From Siphonodentalium dalli (lineage: Eukaryota; Mollusca; Scaphopoda; Gadilida; Siphonodentaliidae), in the NCBI GenBank assembly GCA_032622095.1, contig CP136066.1:108335319-108399318 (forward strand): a stretch of 64,000 bases of DNA. The letters run 5' to 3'. Below, piece after piece: positions 22,306 to 33,602 of the stretch. Below the pieces are notes generated by a model. The model had not been told where the DNA came from. It saw only the letters and a list, made by a program, of their open reading frames with translations, and ran no database searches. Every line of letters starts with the position of its first letter. Position 1 is the first letter of the stretch. The position numbers and the translations under genes are program-made.

Positions 22306-23187
22306 TAATCATCATTACATTCGTACTAACGAAACCATATCACCACTATACATATGGTGTTATGGTTCTGTGAAGAATGCACTGCAAATGATATGAATAT
22401 GATTATTATATTATAGTAATTATAATTATTATATATACGAATGTCTAATTATCGTAATTACATTCGTATCATTTGTATTACGAAATTCTTAATTGTCATA
22501 ATTACATTCGTATTCGGATATTTATAATATAAATGATATATAATATTAATTACAACATAAAATACAAGCTAATTGAAGAAAATGACTCTGAGGAAAGCGC
22601 ACACCACCTTCTGTAGTTTTCGGTTGTCAGAATGTTGATTATCCTGCCAAAAATAAGTCAATTACGATTCCATGACGCCTACGCACTGGCGCTTTATTTC
22701 ATCACAAGCGCACACGATGTGTAACCTGTTATCGCAATGGCACTGGGGCTTTTTGTCATGATTTGAAAGCTTTCTGGCATTGTTGTAAATGAGCAGAATA
22801 CATCGACACTGATTTGGGATTACTAGATAACGTATTAGCTTTATTGTTCAATATTGTTCACGCTCAAATAAGCTTTTAAATACGCTCTATTCACCCGGTT
22901 ACTTTCGCTATTTTCCCATAGTAAATGCATAGGGAATGTTTTTCAGCAATGTTAAACGGGTATTGTGAGCAAATATGTGACAAAACGTCCCTGGTTTTGT
23001 TATGATGTTATCGCAGAAGGGAGCAGCAGTGGAAATTCTTTTCTATTCCTTACCATCAATCTGTGTTCTTTGAATGTTGTAAATAAAATAACTTCTTCTG
23101 ACCGGATGTGCATTGGAGCTTCTCGCATGCGCACTGGAGCTTTTATCACAAGCGAACCGCTTCCCATGGAGCAGCTTACCCCCAGTG

Positions 23188-23972
23188 TATATGATGTACG
23201 GAGAGTACAATGTCATATATTTATGTAATTCTTTATTCCAGATTTGATGTACAGGTAGTACAATGTGATAATTGGCCAATTTTTATAGTGGAATACATTA
23301 GTTTATATCAAAACAATGTTTTCCTTACATTTTCTTAACCTGGGAAGGCATAATAACCCATGCTAACTATGGGCATTATCCCCATAACAAAAAATAAAAA
23401 TAAAAATAAAACCCTCGCTCCCTCATCGATTCTCAAAAAAAAATTGCCTGAGAATCAAAACACTTGTTTTTTTTGCCTTATTAACAGTTCAGAAGATATG
23501 TGAGAATGATGCGGGAAATGTCACGCGATAGGTGCTGTTGACGTCAAAATGATATTTATTAAAGAGGCACTAAAAATTAGCAATAAACATAGGTGTAACT
23601 TTATCTGGAGAGTCATGCAATAGGTGATGTTTACTACTAATTGTTTTAACTGACTTGAAGGGCCACTAATAAATTATGCATTCTTCTCCCGAGCAATGTC
23701 GGGTACCCCAGCTAGTAACTAATAAAATGTCAAAATTGTGACAGAAACTGGTTTATTCCATAGGTAATATATTTGTTCTGAACTCCACAAGAGTTGTCAA
23801 CTCAAAGTTGTAATGTAAAGTGAAAAATATATTTTATCACATAAATACATAAATACGAACTCATTCGACCTCGAGCAGTGGCATTGTGAACTAAATGTTA
23901 AAAAACGAAGTTACTTGCAATTATGCAGCATATTTTATGCGCAATCTAACATGAAATTTTAGATTATAATAT
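23188..23972. other. Right flank of the CACTG element
   Basis: Contains TGCCTGAGAATCAAAACACT (inverse of 17538), an A-rich run and CCGAGCAATGTCGGGTACCC, which looks like the end of a small unclassified repeat. No gene seen. Confidence 0.4.
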
Positions 23973-24803
23973 ACTAGCAGGTTAGCCCGCTACTGGCGTG
24001 GTTGGTCAGAAACATGACATTTAAATTTTTTATTTGTTTTTTAATTCTGCCTTTTTAAATTTTTTTTTTCTTCATTGAGTTAATTATGCCTTTTTAATCA
24101 AGAGAAATGATGGTACCCGTCCCTAAAAGAGGTATGATTTACGGTACATCGGGCGGAAAAACTGACCCGATGAAAATCTCCCCCCTTCATAGGAACGACA
24201 GACATAAGAATCACACAACACTCATTTTTTGTTTTAATTTAATTTTTTGTTTTTCAATGAGTTAATTCTGCCTTTTTAATCAAGAGAATTGATGGTACCC
24301 GTCCCTAGGGCGGAAAAACTGACCTGATGAAATTCTCCCCCGTCCCTAAAAGAGGTATGATTCAATGAAAATCTCCCCCGTTCCTAGGAACGACAGACAT
24401 AAGAATCACACGACACGCATTTGTTGTTTTCCAATGAGTTAATTCTGCCTTTTTAATCAAGATAAATGTATTCCGGTTCCAGTGCGTTTTGCATCCATAG
24501 TTTCTTACGCATAGGTGACCGTTTAGCAACGCCGATGACAATAAAGAGCGTTACTCGGTTAACAACACCAAATTTGGTCAATATAAAGAGTGTGACTGCC
24601 TTAACCCCCGCAGTGCTGAGGACGGTGATTTTGATGATTGGGAGTGGAGAATGCGTGCTCAGAGCTTCTCCAAAATGCTGCGACGACGATTCCCGTGGGA
24701 TTTTACCATTAGATGGGAAGTTTGAGCTCAATCGAGCCAGCCGTTTTCGAGTCTATAAAGGACACATTTATTTATATACGGAAGTCTCAAAATATATAGT
24801 AGA
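23973..24803 (+). mobile_element. ACTAGCAGGTTAGCCCG repeat element, E1
   Basis: Same ends as E3. A block around TTAATTCTGCCTTTTTAATC with AGGAACGACAGACATAAGAA recurs two to three times at about 24064-24460. ORFs overlap on both strands at 24453-24828 and are treated as shadows. Confidence 0.55.
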
Positions 24804-25238
24804 TCATGACCGTAAGGCGCCAGTCTGATTTTCTGTCTCCAGCTGTCGCACATGACAATAAACTCACATACCAAAAATGATCAGAATCCATCAATAAACA
24901 GCTATGTTATATAGGTTTGGGGCCGCCACCTGCCAACTGTCCCTCGCCAAACCATAAGTCAAGGTGTTTTATTATCAAAACCTCGACTAAAATTCCTGCC
25001 ACTGGGTCTGGGCATAAATTCTACTATAGAAAGATCTATACACAGGACTTCGATGTAAAACATCATTATCCCAACCAATTTCGCAAGCTGGTTTAAGTCG
25101 AAGGAGATTTGGTCTAGCAAAGATGAGCCAAGACGAGGAATCACCAAAGCTGTTTGTCTGCTATATTGCACCATATGCTAGAATATTCATTCTCCTCATA
25201 CAAATACCATGCTTGCAATTTCTATATTTGGGGGATAG

Positions 25239-25821
25239 GTTAAGCCTTTCCTTACTAAATACTCATTGATAAGTAGTTCCCTTAGGAAATGTTTAGATAA
25301 TCAAGTTCGGCCATAGGTCATTTGTTCAACTTGTTATCTGGACATTTCCCCCATCAATGATTAGGAATCCTTCTGCAGTTTTATGCTGTATACAGTAATG
25401 CCCTAAATAATCGACTCCTTAACCACAGCAGAATTATTTTTCAGGATTTGGTCGGAAATATGGCTTGTTGCCATTAAAAAAATGTCTGAGAGCTTTCCGA
25501 TGAATGGCAACAAGCCATATTTCCGACTAAATCCTGAAAAATTACCCATAATTCTGCTGTGGTTAAGGAGTCAATTATTTAGGGCATTACTGTATACAGC
25601 ATAAAACTGTAGAAGGATTCCTAATCATTGATGGGGGAAATGTCCAGATAACAAGTTGAACAAATGGCCTATGGCCGAACTTGATTATCTAAACATTTAG
25701 GGCATTACTGTAGTTCCCTTAGGAAATGTTCAGATAATCAAGTTCGGCCATAGGCCATTTGTTCAACTTGTTATCTGTACATTTCCCCCCATCAATGATT
25801 AAGAATCCTTCTGCAGTGTTA
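25239..25821. repeat. Rearranged family B cluster: direct, inverted and direct arms
   Basis: A B arm (TTAAGCCTTTCCTTACTAAA to CTGCAGTTTTATGCTGTA, 25239-25390) is followed by M4. Then comes an inverted copy of the arm (25595-25699), a stray M-family end (GGGCATTACTGTA, 25700-25712), and a third copy in direct orientation (25713-25821) broken by the Harbinger element. The B right remnant TGCTGTATAACCCTTCC resumes at 26834. Confidence 0.65.
25391..25594. mobile_element. Fold-back MITE, copy M4, at the centre of an inverted B pair
   Basis: A full palindrome flanked immediately by inverted copies of a family B arm (25283-25390 and 25595-25699). It therefore occupies the middle of a larger palindrome, with TA on each side. 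Confidence 0.75.
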
Positions 25822-26830
25822 AGCTGCTTTCACATACATGCGCTTAACGCATGCGTTTTACGGATGCGTTAGGCGGACGTCCACGTTAAGCTTTCACATA
25901 CCTCCGTTTACCTCTGCGGGTACGCGTCTGTTAGTGGATGCGTGAAGAATTATTAGTGTTTACATATTGTCCTTTCGTCATGGATTCCCCCGGCGACGAG
26001 GACGTTTAGCAATAATATTTGGTAATATATCCCATGATATTGATATATTTAACAGAAATACCGACATACCAAATGCTGAATTATGGTATAGTGAATATTG
26101 AATCTATATTGATGTTGACTTGAATTTAGCGTCAGTTAAAACAACTGATGAACTACCCTCCCCAAAATAAACAAGAAATACTATACACACTGTGTCACCC
26201 TGCCATCATGCATGAACTGAGAGCTTAATTGCCTTCATATTCTCCATGTCCCGAGTTCTTCATGTTGTTTATGATAGTTTCCCATGAATTTTGGGACATC
26301 TGTGCATCGTGGTATATATCCAATATTTTTAGGATTGAAGAGGTGGTCATATTTCCGTACTGAATCGATAAGTTCATCGTCGAAACAAGCATCGTACCTA
26401 TTCTTTTTAGGCATGGTATATCTATGCTCCTATATGCGAGACTGCCAGCAAAAATGCTAACTTCCCACAAAACCATGGCATTCTATGTCATTTAATGTAT
26501 ATTTTGACCTATACCTGCCATCACCATTATTTAATTCTTGTTTAATTTGACCCAATAATAGATAACATGGTGCCAGCTATCATACGCCCCCACATATAAT
26601 AGCATTCTCATTCGTAAACACCACAAAATATCTACGGTATATCCCAGGATTACGACATCGCACCGCTTGTGCGCTAAGCAGATAGGTTTTCGGTCTGGGA
26701 GCGAAAAGTTGTGCGCGCGCGCATTTTGTGGATGGTATGTGAAAGCTCCAGTGATAACATTGGAGACCGAAACGATGGACATACGGATGCGTTAAACGGA
26801 TGTATGAAGCGGATGTATGTGAAAGCAGCT
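25822..26830 (-). mobile_element. PIF/Harbinger-like element with TTA target duplication
   Basis: The ends are AGCTGCTTTCACATACAT at 25822 and its inverted counterpart ending GAAAGCAGCT at 26830. TTA lies on both sides (25819-25821 and 26831-26833). Removing the element rejoins CTGCAGTG-TTA-TGCTGTATA, which matches the uninterrupted related sequence CTGCAGTTTTATGCTGTATA at about 25374-25393. TIR style, TWA duplication and the internal MADF remnant all point to PIF/Harbinger. At 1 kb it is non-autonomous. Confidence 0.8.
26225..26414 (-). pseudogene. Frameshifted MADF-domain gene of a Harbinger element
   Basis: From ATG at 26414 the minus strand reads MPKKNRYDACFDDELIDSVR and on through KYDHLFNPKN, the opening of a MADF (Myb/SANT-like) domain. 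The continuation fits only after a shift into the neighbouring frame: YHDAQMSQNSWETIINNMKN, including the typical AW/SWE-I motif, ending at TAA 26225-26227. The original frame stops at 26235-26237. MADF proteins are the usual DNA-binding partner encoded by PIF/Harbinger transposons, and this sits inside an element with matching ends. It is short and broken, so non-functional. No transposase remnant was seen. Confidence 0.7.
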
Positions 26831-27005
26831 TTATGCTGTATAACCCTTCCAGATGATTGAAGTTAACAGGTGTATCATGCCATGGCTGGCGATGAATCAT
26901 AGAGTTATTCCTCTTGATTCAGTAGGCCATCTGAGCTTGTTTGAAGTCATTCGTAGCCTCTAAATTCACATGACCATTGCAATCAAATGCCTGTTTGATT
27001 GGCTC

Positions 27006-27260
27006 TCAACCCTTCCATGACCGGAGTTTCCTGAAATTTTGCGAAAACCTTGTGCCAATGCATTCTCTTACATATCCGAGTCTCCCATAGTGAGCCTCGC
27101 ATATATAAGAGAATACATTGGCCTAACAATATTTTCCTCAACATTGTCAGCCAGTGCACTCTGTTATATATGCGAGGCTCCCTATGGGAGACTCGCATTA
27201 TATAAGAGATTGCACTGGCATAGGGACTTTAATGCTGTATCAGCACAGCTCCTGTCATGA
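27006..27260. mobile_element. piggyBac-like MITE family A, copy A3
   Basis: Two-hairpin layout with end CAACCCTTCCATGACCGG; TTAA eroded on both sides. Confidence 0.65.
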
Positions 27261-27278
27261 AAACACAAGAAAATTCAT

Positions 27279-28071
27279 TGTCCCCCGACGTTTCCGTCGG
27301 AGGACTATAGAAATGACCCTCGTCCGTCCGTGCGTCCGAGATTGGGTACCTTCATGGTGTGATCAACTCCTCCTACAGTTTTAAACGTAGAGATTTGAAA
27401 CTCTGGGATATTGTTCCTAACATGTTGGTGATTTGCAACATCTATATAGCTAATAACAAATATCATTTTTTCCATATTTTCGGGGGGTTTTTGACTTAGA
27501 AAATTTGGAACATTTTTGCCTTTTGGATTAGATTGGGTACCTTCAAGGTGTAATCAACTCCTCCTACAGTTTTAAATGTAGAGATTTTAAACTCTGGGAT
27601 ATTGTTCCTAACATGTTGGTGATTTGCAACATCTATATAGCTAATAAAAAATATCATTTTTTCCATATTTTTGGGGGGTTTTCGACTTAGAAAATTTTTG
27701 CCTTTTGGATGAGATTGGGTACCTTCATGGTGTAATCAACTCCTCCTACAGTTTTAAATGTAGAGATTTGAAACTCTGGGATATTGTTCCTAACATGTGA
27801 TTTGCAACATCTATATAGCTAATACAAAAATACAATTTTTTCGCGGTTGCATGCGTTTGTTCATCGGGTTGTTTTGTCCAAGAAATTTTGCCATGGTTAT
27901 TACAAGATTGTTCCAGTACTGATGTGATATTGTTGCTATAAACACATTGGTGGTTTGCAACATCTATATACTGTATAACATTGTTGCAAATAGTATCCTT
28001 CTAACAAATCCAATCATGAAGTTTACCACTCGAGTCGGGGGACATGTGGTCTGCGACCTTTTATTTATATT
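27279..28071 (+). mobile_element. Pearl-like element P12 with TTGTCCCCCGA ends
   Basis: It starts TTGTCCCCCGACG / CGTCGGAGGAC (hairpin), CGTCCGTCCGTGCGTCCG, then three closely similar core units of about 180 bp carrying GATTGGGTACCTTCAWGGTG and ACTCTGGGATATTGTTCCTA. It ends TCGGGGGACATG with stem GGTC-TGC-GACC, matching the end of P4. Confidence 0.65.
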
Positions 28072-28607
28072 AGAATAATGAAAGGCTACTTGGCCACATA
28101 TCCCTCTGAAAAGGTGGCTTATTTGGATGTTGGCTTCTTTTTCTGGAAAAAATCTTTGCTTTTGTTTCATATCTTGATCTGTATTTCCATGTGAGTAAGC
28201 ATATACTAAATATGAAAACAATGGGATAACTTATATAACTAAAGCTATCTTCCCAACAACAAAATTGTTAGTGAATTCTAAGTTCCAAACTGGTATATAA
28301 ACTCTTGTTATAAATGATTGGACTGGACCCAAATTCAAACTTGGGGCCTGTAGTGCCATGTGAGTAATCCATATACCAAATTTGAAAACATCTTGATAGT
28401 TATAGCTAAATTTATATTCCGGATGACAAAATAATAGAAAATTCAAGTCGTAAAGGGGAAATATGTAGATCATCATCCAGATAAATGTTTTGTGATGGAG
28501 AGATAGGTGCCGAGCCAAAACCTGACCTGTTATGAACAAGTGAACAATTCTAGGTATGAAGTTACATTGAAAATAGTCGAAGTGGGTTTTAATGGTACTC
28601 AATCTGA

Positions 28608-28760
28608 TCAGACGCTCCTAAATTACTATTTCTTTGGCTTCAGGGGTAAAAAATATTTGATTTGAGTTGAGGAACCCACCCATGAATGCTCATGATCAGA
28701 TATCGATTTTTGAAGTTTGTTATTTCTCGAGATCTGCAGTAATAAGTGGCCCAGAACACT
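28608..28760 (+). repeat. Ancient dispersed repeat, copy 1
   Basis: AAATTACTATTTCTTTGGCT and GAGGAACCCACCCATGAATG resemble 35528-35665. Divergence is high and no ends were identified. Confidence 0.45.
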
Positions 28761-29387
28761 TGGCCAAACGGACAGTCTTGTGGATGAAGATGGATAACTC
28801 TAAAATCAAGTGGTTATTATTACCACTTGTTTTTAGGGTCTGTTTTCCAGAGTATCATATCATTCTGCTTGGGTATTAACTTTACTATCCACATCCATTC
28901 TGTTCTGTTCCTCGTTGAAAGTTTCAAATTTAATCATACATGCATGGGAGGCCCCATGTTAACTACTGAGTTGACCAATTTATGTTATTCGAAAACACTT
29001 GAATGGCCAATTTAATTCCTCCCTTTTAACTCCCCTCACCCAGAACCGCCCAGTGAACGAAGTAGAAAAACATTCAAGAACAACATGTTTTATTCAACCA
29101 ACAATATTTATATTATATTTTTATTCATTTTTTTTGGCAAACTTAAGCACTTTTATATAATTCTCATATATACACTATACAAATAGGTTTTCAATCATAA
29201 TTGTACAACTGATAAAAACAATCTAAAGGAATAACAAAATAGCCATTTCAAACAGCTTATATAAAACGAAGGACAAATTCTAAAATACAGCACAATTCCA
29301 ATGGGAATCAGTAAACAATACCTGGACAGAGACTGGAAGGTTCACCATCAAAATAACATCAACATTCAATTCAAAATTCATAGAATA

Positions 29388-29586
29388 TACAGTAATGCGC
29401 TAATTAATCGACCCCTTAACCACAGCAGAATTATGGGTAACTTTTCAGGATTTAGTCGGAAATATGGCTTGTTGCCATTCATCGGAAAGCTCTCCATGGC
29501 AACAAGCCATATTTCCGACTAAATCCTGAAAAGTTACCCATAATTCTGCTGTGGTTAAGGGGTCAATTAATTAGGGCATTACTGTA
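29388..29586. mobile_element. Fold-back MITE, copy M5
   Basis: Palindrome from TACAGTAATGCGC to GGGCATTACTGTA with a shortened loop (CATCGGAAAGCTCTCCATGG). Confidence 0.75.
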
Positions 29587-29865
29587 TATCATTTTTTTTT
29601 ATGACTTTGGGAAGGGACTTTTTTCCCTTACAACAAAATAATTTTTAAGAAATTCATTTCAATGGCAAGTTTGTATTAGTAGGGAGGTTTAAATGTAGAT
29701 TGAGAACTTCTAACATCAAATGTCAGGCGCTGTCAGCTTCCGACGGTCAGATGTTGCAATATGACCACCAGAAGTGTTGATGTACGAACAGATATGATCC
29801 ATCTTTATCGCTATGCGAGAACATCTGGCCCATATGTAGGTGACAGCACCAAGCCAGCAAATAGC

Positions 29866-29974
29866 ATGGCTGTAATTTGCAGAGGTGCCCGGAGGGTGAA
29901 TTTAGTGATGCTATCCCGCATAGCGAGCTAGCATCACCAAATTCACCCTCCTGAGACCTCATTCCACTTAATTT
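29866..29974. mobile_element. hAT-like MITE fragment H4, one hairpin
   Basis: A single hairpin GTGCCCGGAGGGTGAATTTA / AAATTCACCCTCCTGAGACC remains. Confidence 0.5.
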
Positions 29975-30700
29975 TCGAATGCCCAGATCATATTATTCAC
30001 AACATATTCCATATTATATACCATTTGGAAGAGGAACCAAAAATATATATATTCCACCAGAATACGGAACAGCTGTGTCCACCAAGTGATAGATTCTCAG
30101 ATTCACCCCAAGACTTCCCCCATTATTTACCCCAGAATGCATCATAATTCACAACTAAGAGATAAGAGTTATTCTTCTTCCATTGAGAATAATAAACTGG
30201 CAGTACAGACCAGATCAAACTTAACCACAGAACACACGTCGGTACCTTGACAAAAACATGTTCACAGTTTATTCGACCGGATAAGTTGATAATACAGTGT
30301 TTTGGAGCTTCATCTTTCAAATGGTATATAATATGGAATATGCAGTGGAATATGTGGTTTATAATGTGATCTGGTGATTTGAAAATAAAGTGGGCCTTTA
30401 GATTTAAACTTTCAAATCAGATGAGATTTTTGATGGTGTAGGCACCAAGCCCTATTATACAGGCTAGGACAGGGAAATGTTAGGAAGTAAAGATTATGGC
30501 ACACAAGAATCACGGTCTCCCCGAAGAGCTGGGAATAATTGCCTGAAGTTAGGCTGAATTACACATAATGTATAAGCAGTCTGTTACACAGGGGACAATA
30601 TTAGCCTGGAGTACCAAGGCTCAGACAGATTTAAGAGATTTTTGGTCTACAGGGAACAAATCGTGATAAATTTATTCATGTAAGATTCTACATATAGAAC

Positions 30701-30840
30701 ATGTAGTTTGTGTTGTCACTTAAACTGTTTATGTCTGTGAGGGGGATTTGAGCATCTATTGAGCGAGGGTCTGCCGAGTCCAATAGATGCCAAATCCCTG
30801 AGCGGACATAAACAGTTTAAGCGACAACATTAACTACATA
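30701..30840. repeat. Palindromic fold-back sequence
   Basis: ATGTAGTTTGTGTTGTCACT pairs with GCGACAACATTAACTACAT, and CACTTAAACTGTTTATGTC with GACATAAACAGTTTAAG; the centre also pairs (ATCTATTG / CAATAGAT). Looks like a small MITE; no target duplication read. Confidence 0.6.
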
Positions 30841-31036
30841 TTTTATTTATCCATCGCACAAAACAAAACTTGCCTTTTGTGAGGTAAATCCGTCATTTTC
30901 CTCAGTTTTTACATTAGTTAAAAAATAAAAAGATATCATCCCAGGTGTACAAGGAGACCGGACTCGTGATTGGAAGTGTGGGAAGAAATCACATCTATGA
31001 AATGAGCATAATATAAAACAAAATATTAATGTCAGT

Positions 31037-31251
31037 TTAACCCTTTCAGTGCCAAGTCCGATTTTTGTATCGACCCATATTTCCTTGATCATTTTTCAAA
31101 TTTATTGATTATAATAATGTGATACATTGATGGAAAGAGCTCTTAGAGCTCTTTCCATCAATGTATCACATTATTATATTCAATAAATTTGAAAAATGAT
31201 CAAGGAAATATGGGTTTATACAAAAATCGGACTTGGCACTGAAAGGGTTAA
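31037..31251. mobile_element. Perfect fold-back TTAA MITE, family C
   Basis: 215-bp nearly perfect palindrome from TTAACCCTTTCAGTGCC to GGCACTGAAAGGGTTAA, centre AGAGCTCTTAGAGCTCT. TTAA plus CCCTT ends are piggyBac-like. Few mismatches suggest recent insertion. Confidence 0.75.
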
Positions 31252-31416
31252 AGGTACACACAGTGCTCAAGATCTTATTATATTATATTATCTAATATTT
31301 ATTATAACTATTTATTTATTATATTGAAAGGACAAAGATTATTTAACCCTTCAACAAATGTGTCCCACTTCAAAACCATGTTATGAAGCTCAACTCTTGG
31401 TGAAAGGGGCTTCCTT

Positions 31417-31657
31417 TTAACACTTCCATGATGGGAGCTGTGCTGGTGCAGTATTAAAGACCATGTGCCAGTACATTCTCTTATATATGTGAGTCTTTCA
31501 TAGGGAGCCTCGCTTATATAAAAGAATACACTGGCTGTCAAGGTAAATAATGTTAGGCCAATGTATTCTCTTATATGGGAGACTTGCATATATAAGAGAA
31601 TGCATTGGCACATGGTTTTTGTCAAATTTCAGGTAGCTCCAGTCATGGAAGGGTTAA
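31417..31657. mobile_element. piggyBac-like MITE family A, copy A4
   Basis: TTAACACTTCCATGATGGG to CAGTCATGGAAGGGTTAA, two hairpins. Confidence 0.7.
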
Positions 31658-31881
31658 GGATGTCGCTCATCGAAAGTGAGTAGGCAAGGAGTTTGAGGTT
31701 CTACCCCCGATACATGGACGAAATTCAGGACCGATTTTCAAGCTTGATCAGAGTGGAAGGACATCCGAACATGCCACTCTGATCGTAACATGGTCATTTC
31801 AATAATGAATGGGAATTTATTCATTTACATTATGATGCAATGAAACCCTCATATCGACCCAGTGCCTCATACATTTTGTAT

Positions 31882-32197
31882 TTAACCACTTCGCTGCTAA
31901 ATGATGTTATGACCTCGTGTGCTGGGCTGTTGACGTTCCAGTGGAAAAATATATTGGGGAATATCACAATAACCAAAAAACTGACAGTTGAAAGGCTGTT
32001 ATCGTTCACAATCGTGGAACATCAAACACTGTTCAAAACTTCAAGATACCGCCAAACGCCGAGTTCCAATTATGAATATTAAATAGCCAACTGCTAATGT
32101 GCTGAAGTAGGTCCGTAGTACCTGCGGACCACATAGCACACGATGTGCACTTTTACATCCGTAGTAGTTACGGACGTCATAGCAGCGAAGAGGTTAA
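31882..32197. mobile_element. TTAA MITE, family D, copy 1
   Basis: TTAACCACTTCGCTGCTAAA to TAGCAGCGAAGAGGTTAA. The ORF through it is open in only one copy and is not a gene. The second copy is at 60398. Confidence 0.7.
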
Positions 32198-32376
32198 AAT
32201 TGAGTGGATAATTTCATCAGTATTAATCCAAGTATTAACATATAAATATATCAAATTATCTGTTGTTCTGAATGCATTGGTATGAAGATATGAAAAGAGA
32301 CTCCCTTTTCCTAGATGAAGTGAGTAATTGTTATCCCTTTATATGCACTTGAAGGCATTGGAAGTACACATCTTGG

Positions 32377-32612
32377 TTAACTCTTTGATGACTGGAATGC
32401 CAATGCATTCTCTAATATATGCAAGTCGCCCATGCGGAGCCTCGCATATATAAGAGACTGCATTGGCCTAACAATATTTACCCATCCTGTAAGCCAGTGC
32501 ATTCTCGTATATATGTGAGGCACCCTATGGTTGACTCGCGTATATAAGAGAATGCACTGGCACAGGGTCTTTAATGCTGCACCAGCGCAGCTCCCATCAT
32601 AAAAAAGGTTAA
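32377..32612. mobile_element. piggyBac-like MITE family A, copy A5
   Basis: TTAACTCTTTGATGACTGG to CATCATAAAAAAGGTTAA, two hairpins. Confidence 0.65.
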
Positions 32613-32764
32613 TAATGAAACTCAGGTATTTTCACACACAGTATGCTATGAATCGGTTAGCGACTATTTAAGGCCTATCAGCATTTTGTTTTGATTGTCA
32701 CACAGTGAGCGAGATGATTCACTTTTTAAGCAAAAGACATTAATGATTACTGATCTTAATCCTA

Positions 32765-32925
32765 TACAACAATGCCGTAAGTAATCGACTCCTTAACCAA
32801 CCAGAATTATGGGTAACTTTTCAGGATTTAGTTGGAAATATGGCTTGTTCCCATTCATTGGAAAGCTCTCCCCGAGAGCTGTCTAAGCTGTGGTTAAGGA
32901 GTCAATTACTTAGAGCATTACTGTA
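32765..32925. mobile_element. Fold-back MITE, copy M6, right arm deleted
   Basis: The left arm is complete and the right arm lacks most of its inner part, jumping from GAGAGCTGTCTAA to GCTGTGGTTAAGGAG, so it can no longer fold fully. Confidence 0.65.
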
Positions 32926-33197
32926 GTTTGGACATGCCATCTTGCTCATTTCCACTTGAGCAGACCTTTACTTGATTAACATGTTGTATAAAGTCTCGCT
33001 CGCAGTGTGGCAATCAAAGAAGAGTGCCTCAGTTCTATTTTAATCTTGAGGTCATAACAAAATAACTACAAATTAGTATAATTATAATGAAGGTTTGAAC
33101 ACTATGCATATCTTTAAAATTAAAACAATCATGAAGCCCTATAAATAATCAAATTTCAAGCCTACCAGAGTCCACATGATATATGTGAAGACTTATT

Positions 33198-33602
33198 CAA
33201 GCCTGCAAATAATGTGTCATTTGCAGAATGAGGACCCCAGAGGGTGAATTTAGTGATGCTATCCCACACAGTGGGCTAGCATCACCAAATTCACCCTCTG
33301 GGGACCTCATTCTGCTTAGACCTCATCTTCTGGGATGTAACTATAGTCTCAAATTAACATTGTTTTTAGTTATTTTTCCCTTCTGTTCCGTTTCTATATC
33401 CCCTAATTTGAAGTAGAAAAAATGCATAATCGAGGTGACTAATGAGTGAACATCAACTGGGGAACTTCAATCTGATCCTAGGTCTCCCATAGAAGTTGAG
33501 GCCTAAGCAGAATGAGGTTCCCAGAAGGTGAATATGGTGATGCTATCCTGCATACTAAATTCACCCTCATTCTGCAAATGACACACACTACTTCCAGGCT
33601 TT
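33198..33602. mobile_element. hAT-like MITE, copy H5
   Basis: CAAGCCTGCAAATAATGTGT at the left and CCAGGCTTT at the right; flanks GACTTATT and GACTGTTT match at 6 of 8 positions, a decayed 8-bp duplication. Confidence 0.6.

Larger units (their letters stand above)
18210..23187. mobile_element. About 5-kb DNA transposon-like element with CACTGGGGG ends
   Basis: Terminal inverted repeats of about 60 bp begin CACTGGGGGTAAGCTGCTCC at 18210 and match, inverted, the sequence ending at 23187. TATAT flanks both sides (18205-18209 and 23188-23192), a likely target duplication. Subterminal copies of a GCTCCAGTGCGCA-like motif occur inward from the left end (18260, 18660, 18711) and, inverted, from the right end (22681, 22736, 23106, 23128). 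CACTR ends and subterminal motif arrays suit the CACTA/CMC superfamily, but no transposase was recognised. A pearl-like array (19209-20995) is inserted inside, and two candidate ORFs lie at 21.5-22.3 kb. Confidence 0.65.

Noticed and set aside
24453-24828. 120-codon and 92-codon ORFs on opposite strands
   Set aside because: They cover the 3' part of repeat element E1, which also occurs at 47.9 kb without the frame.
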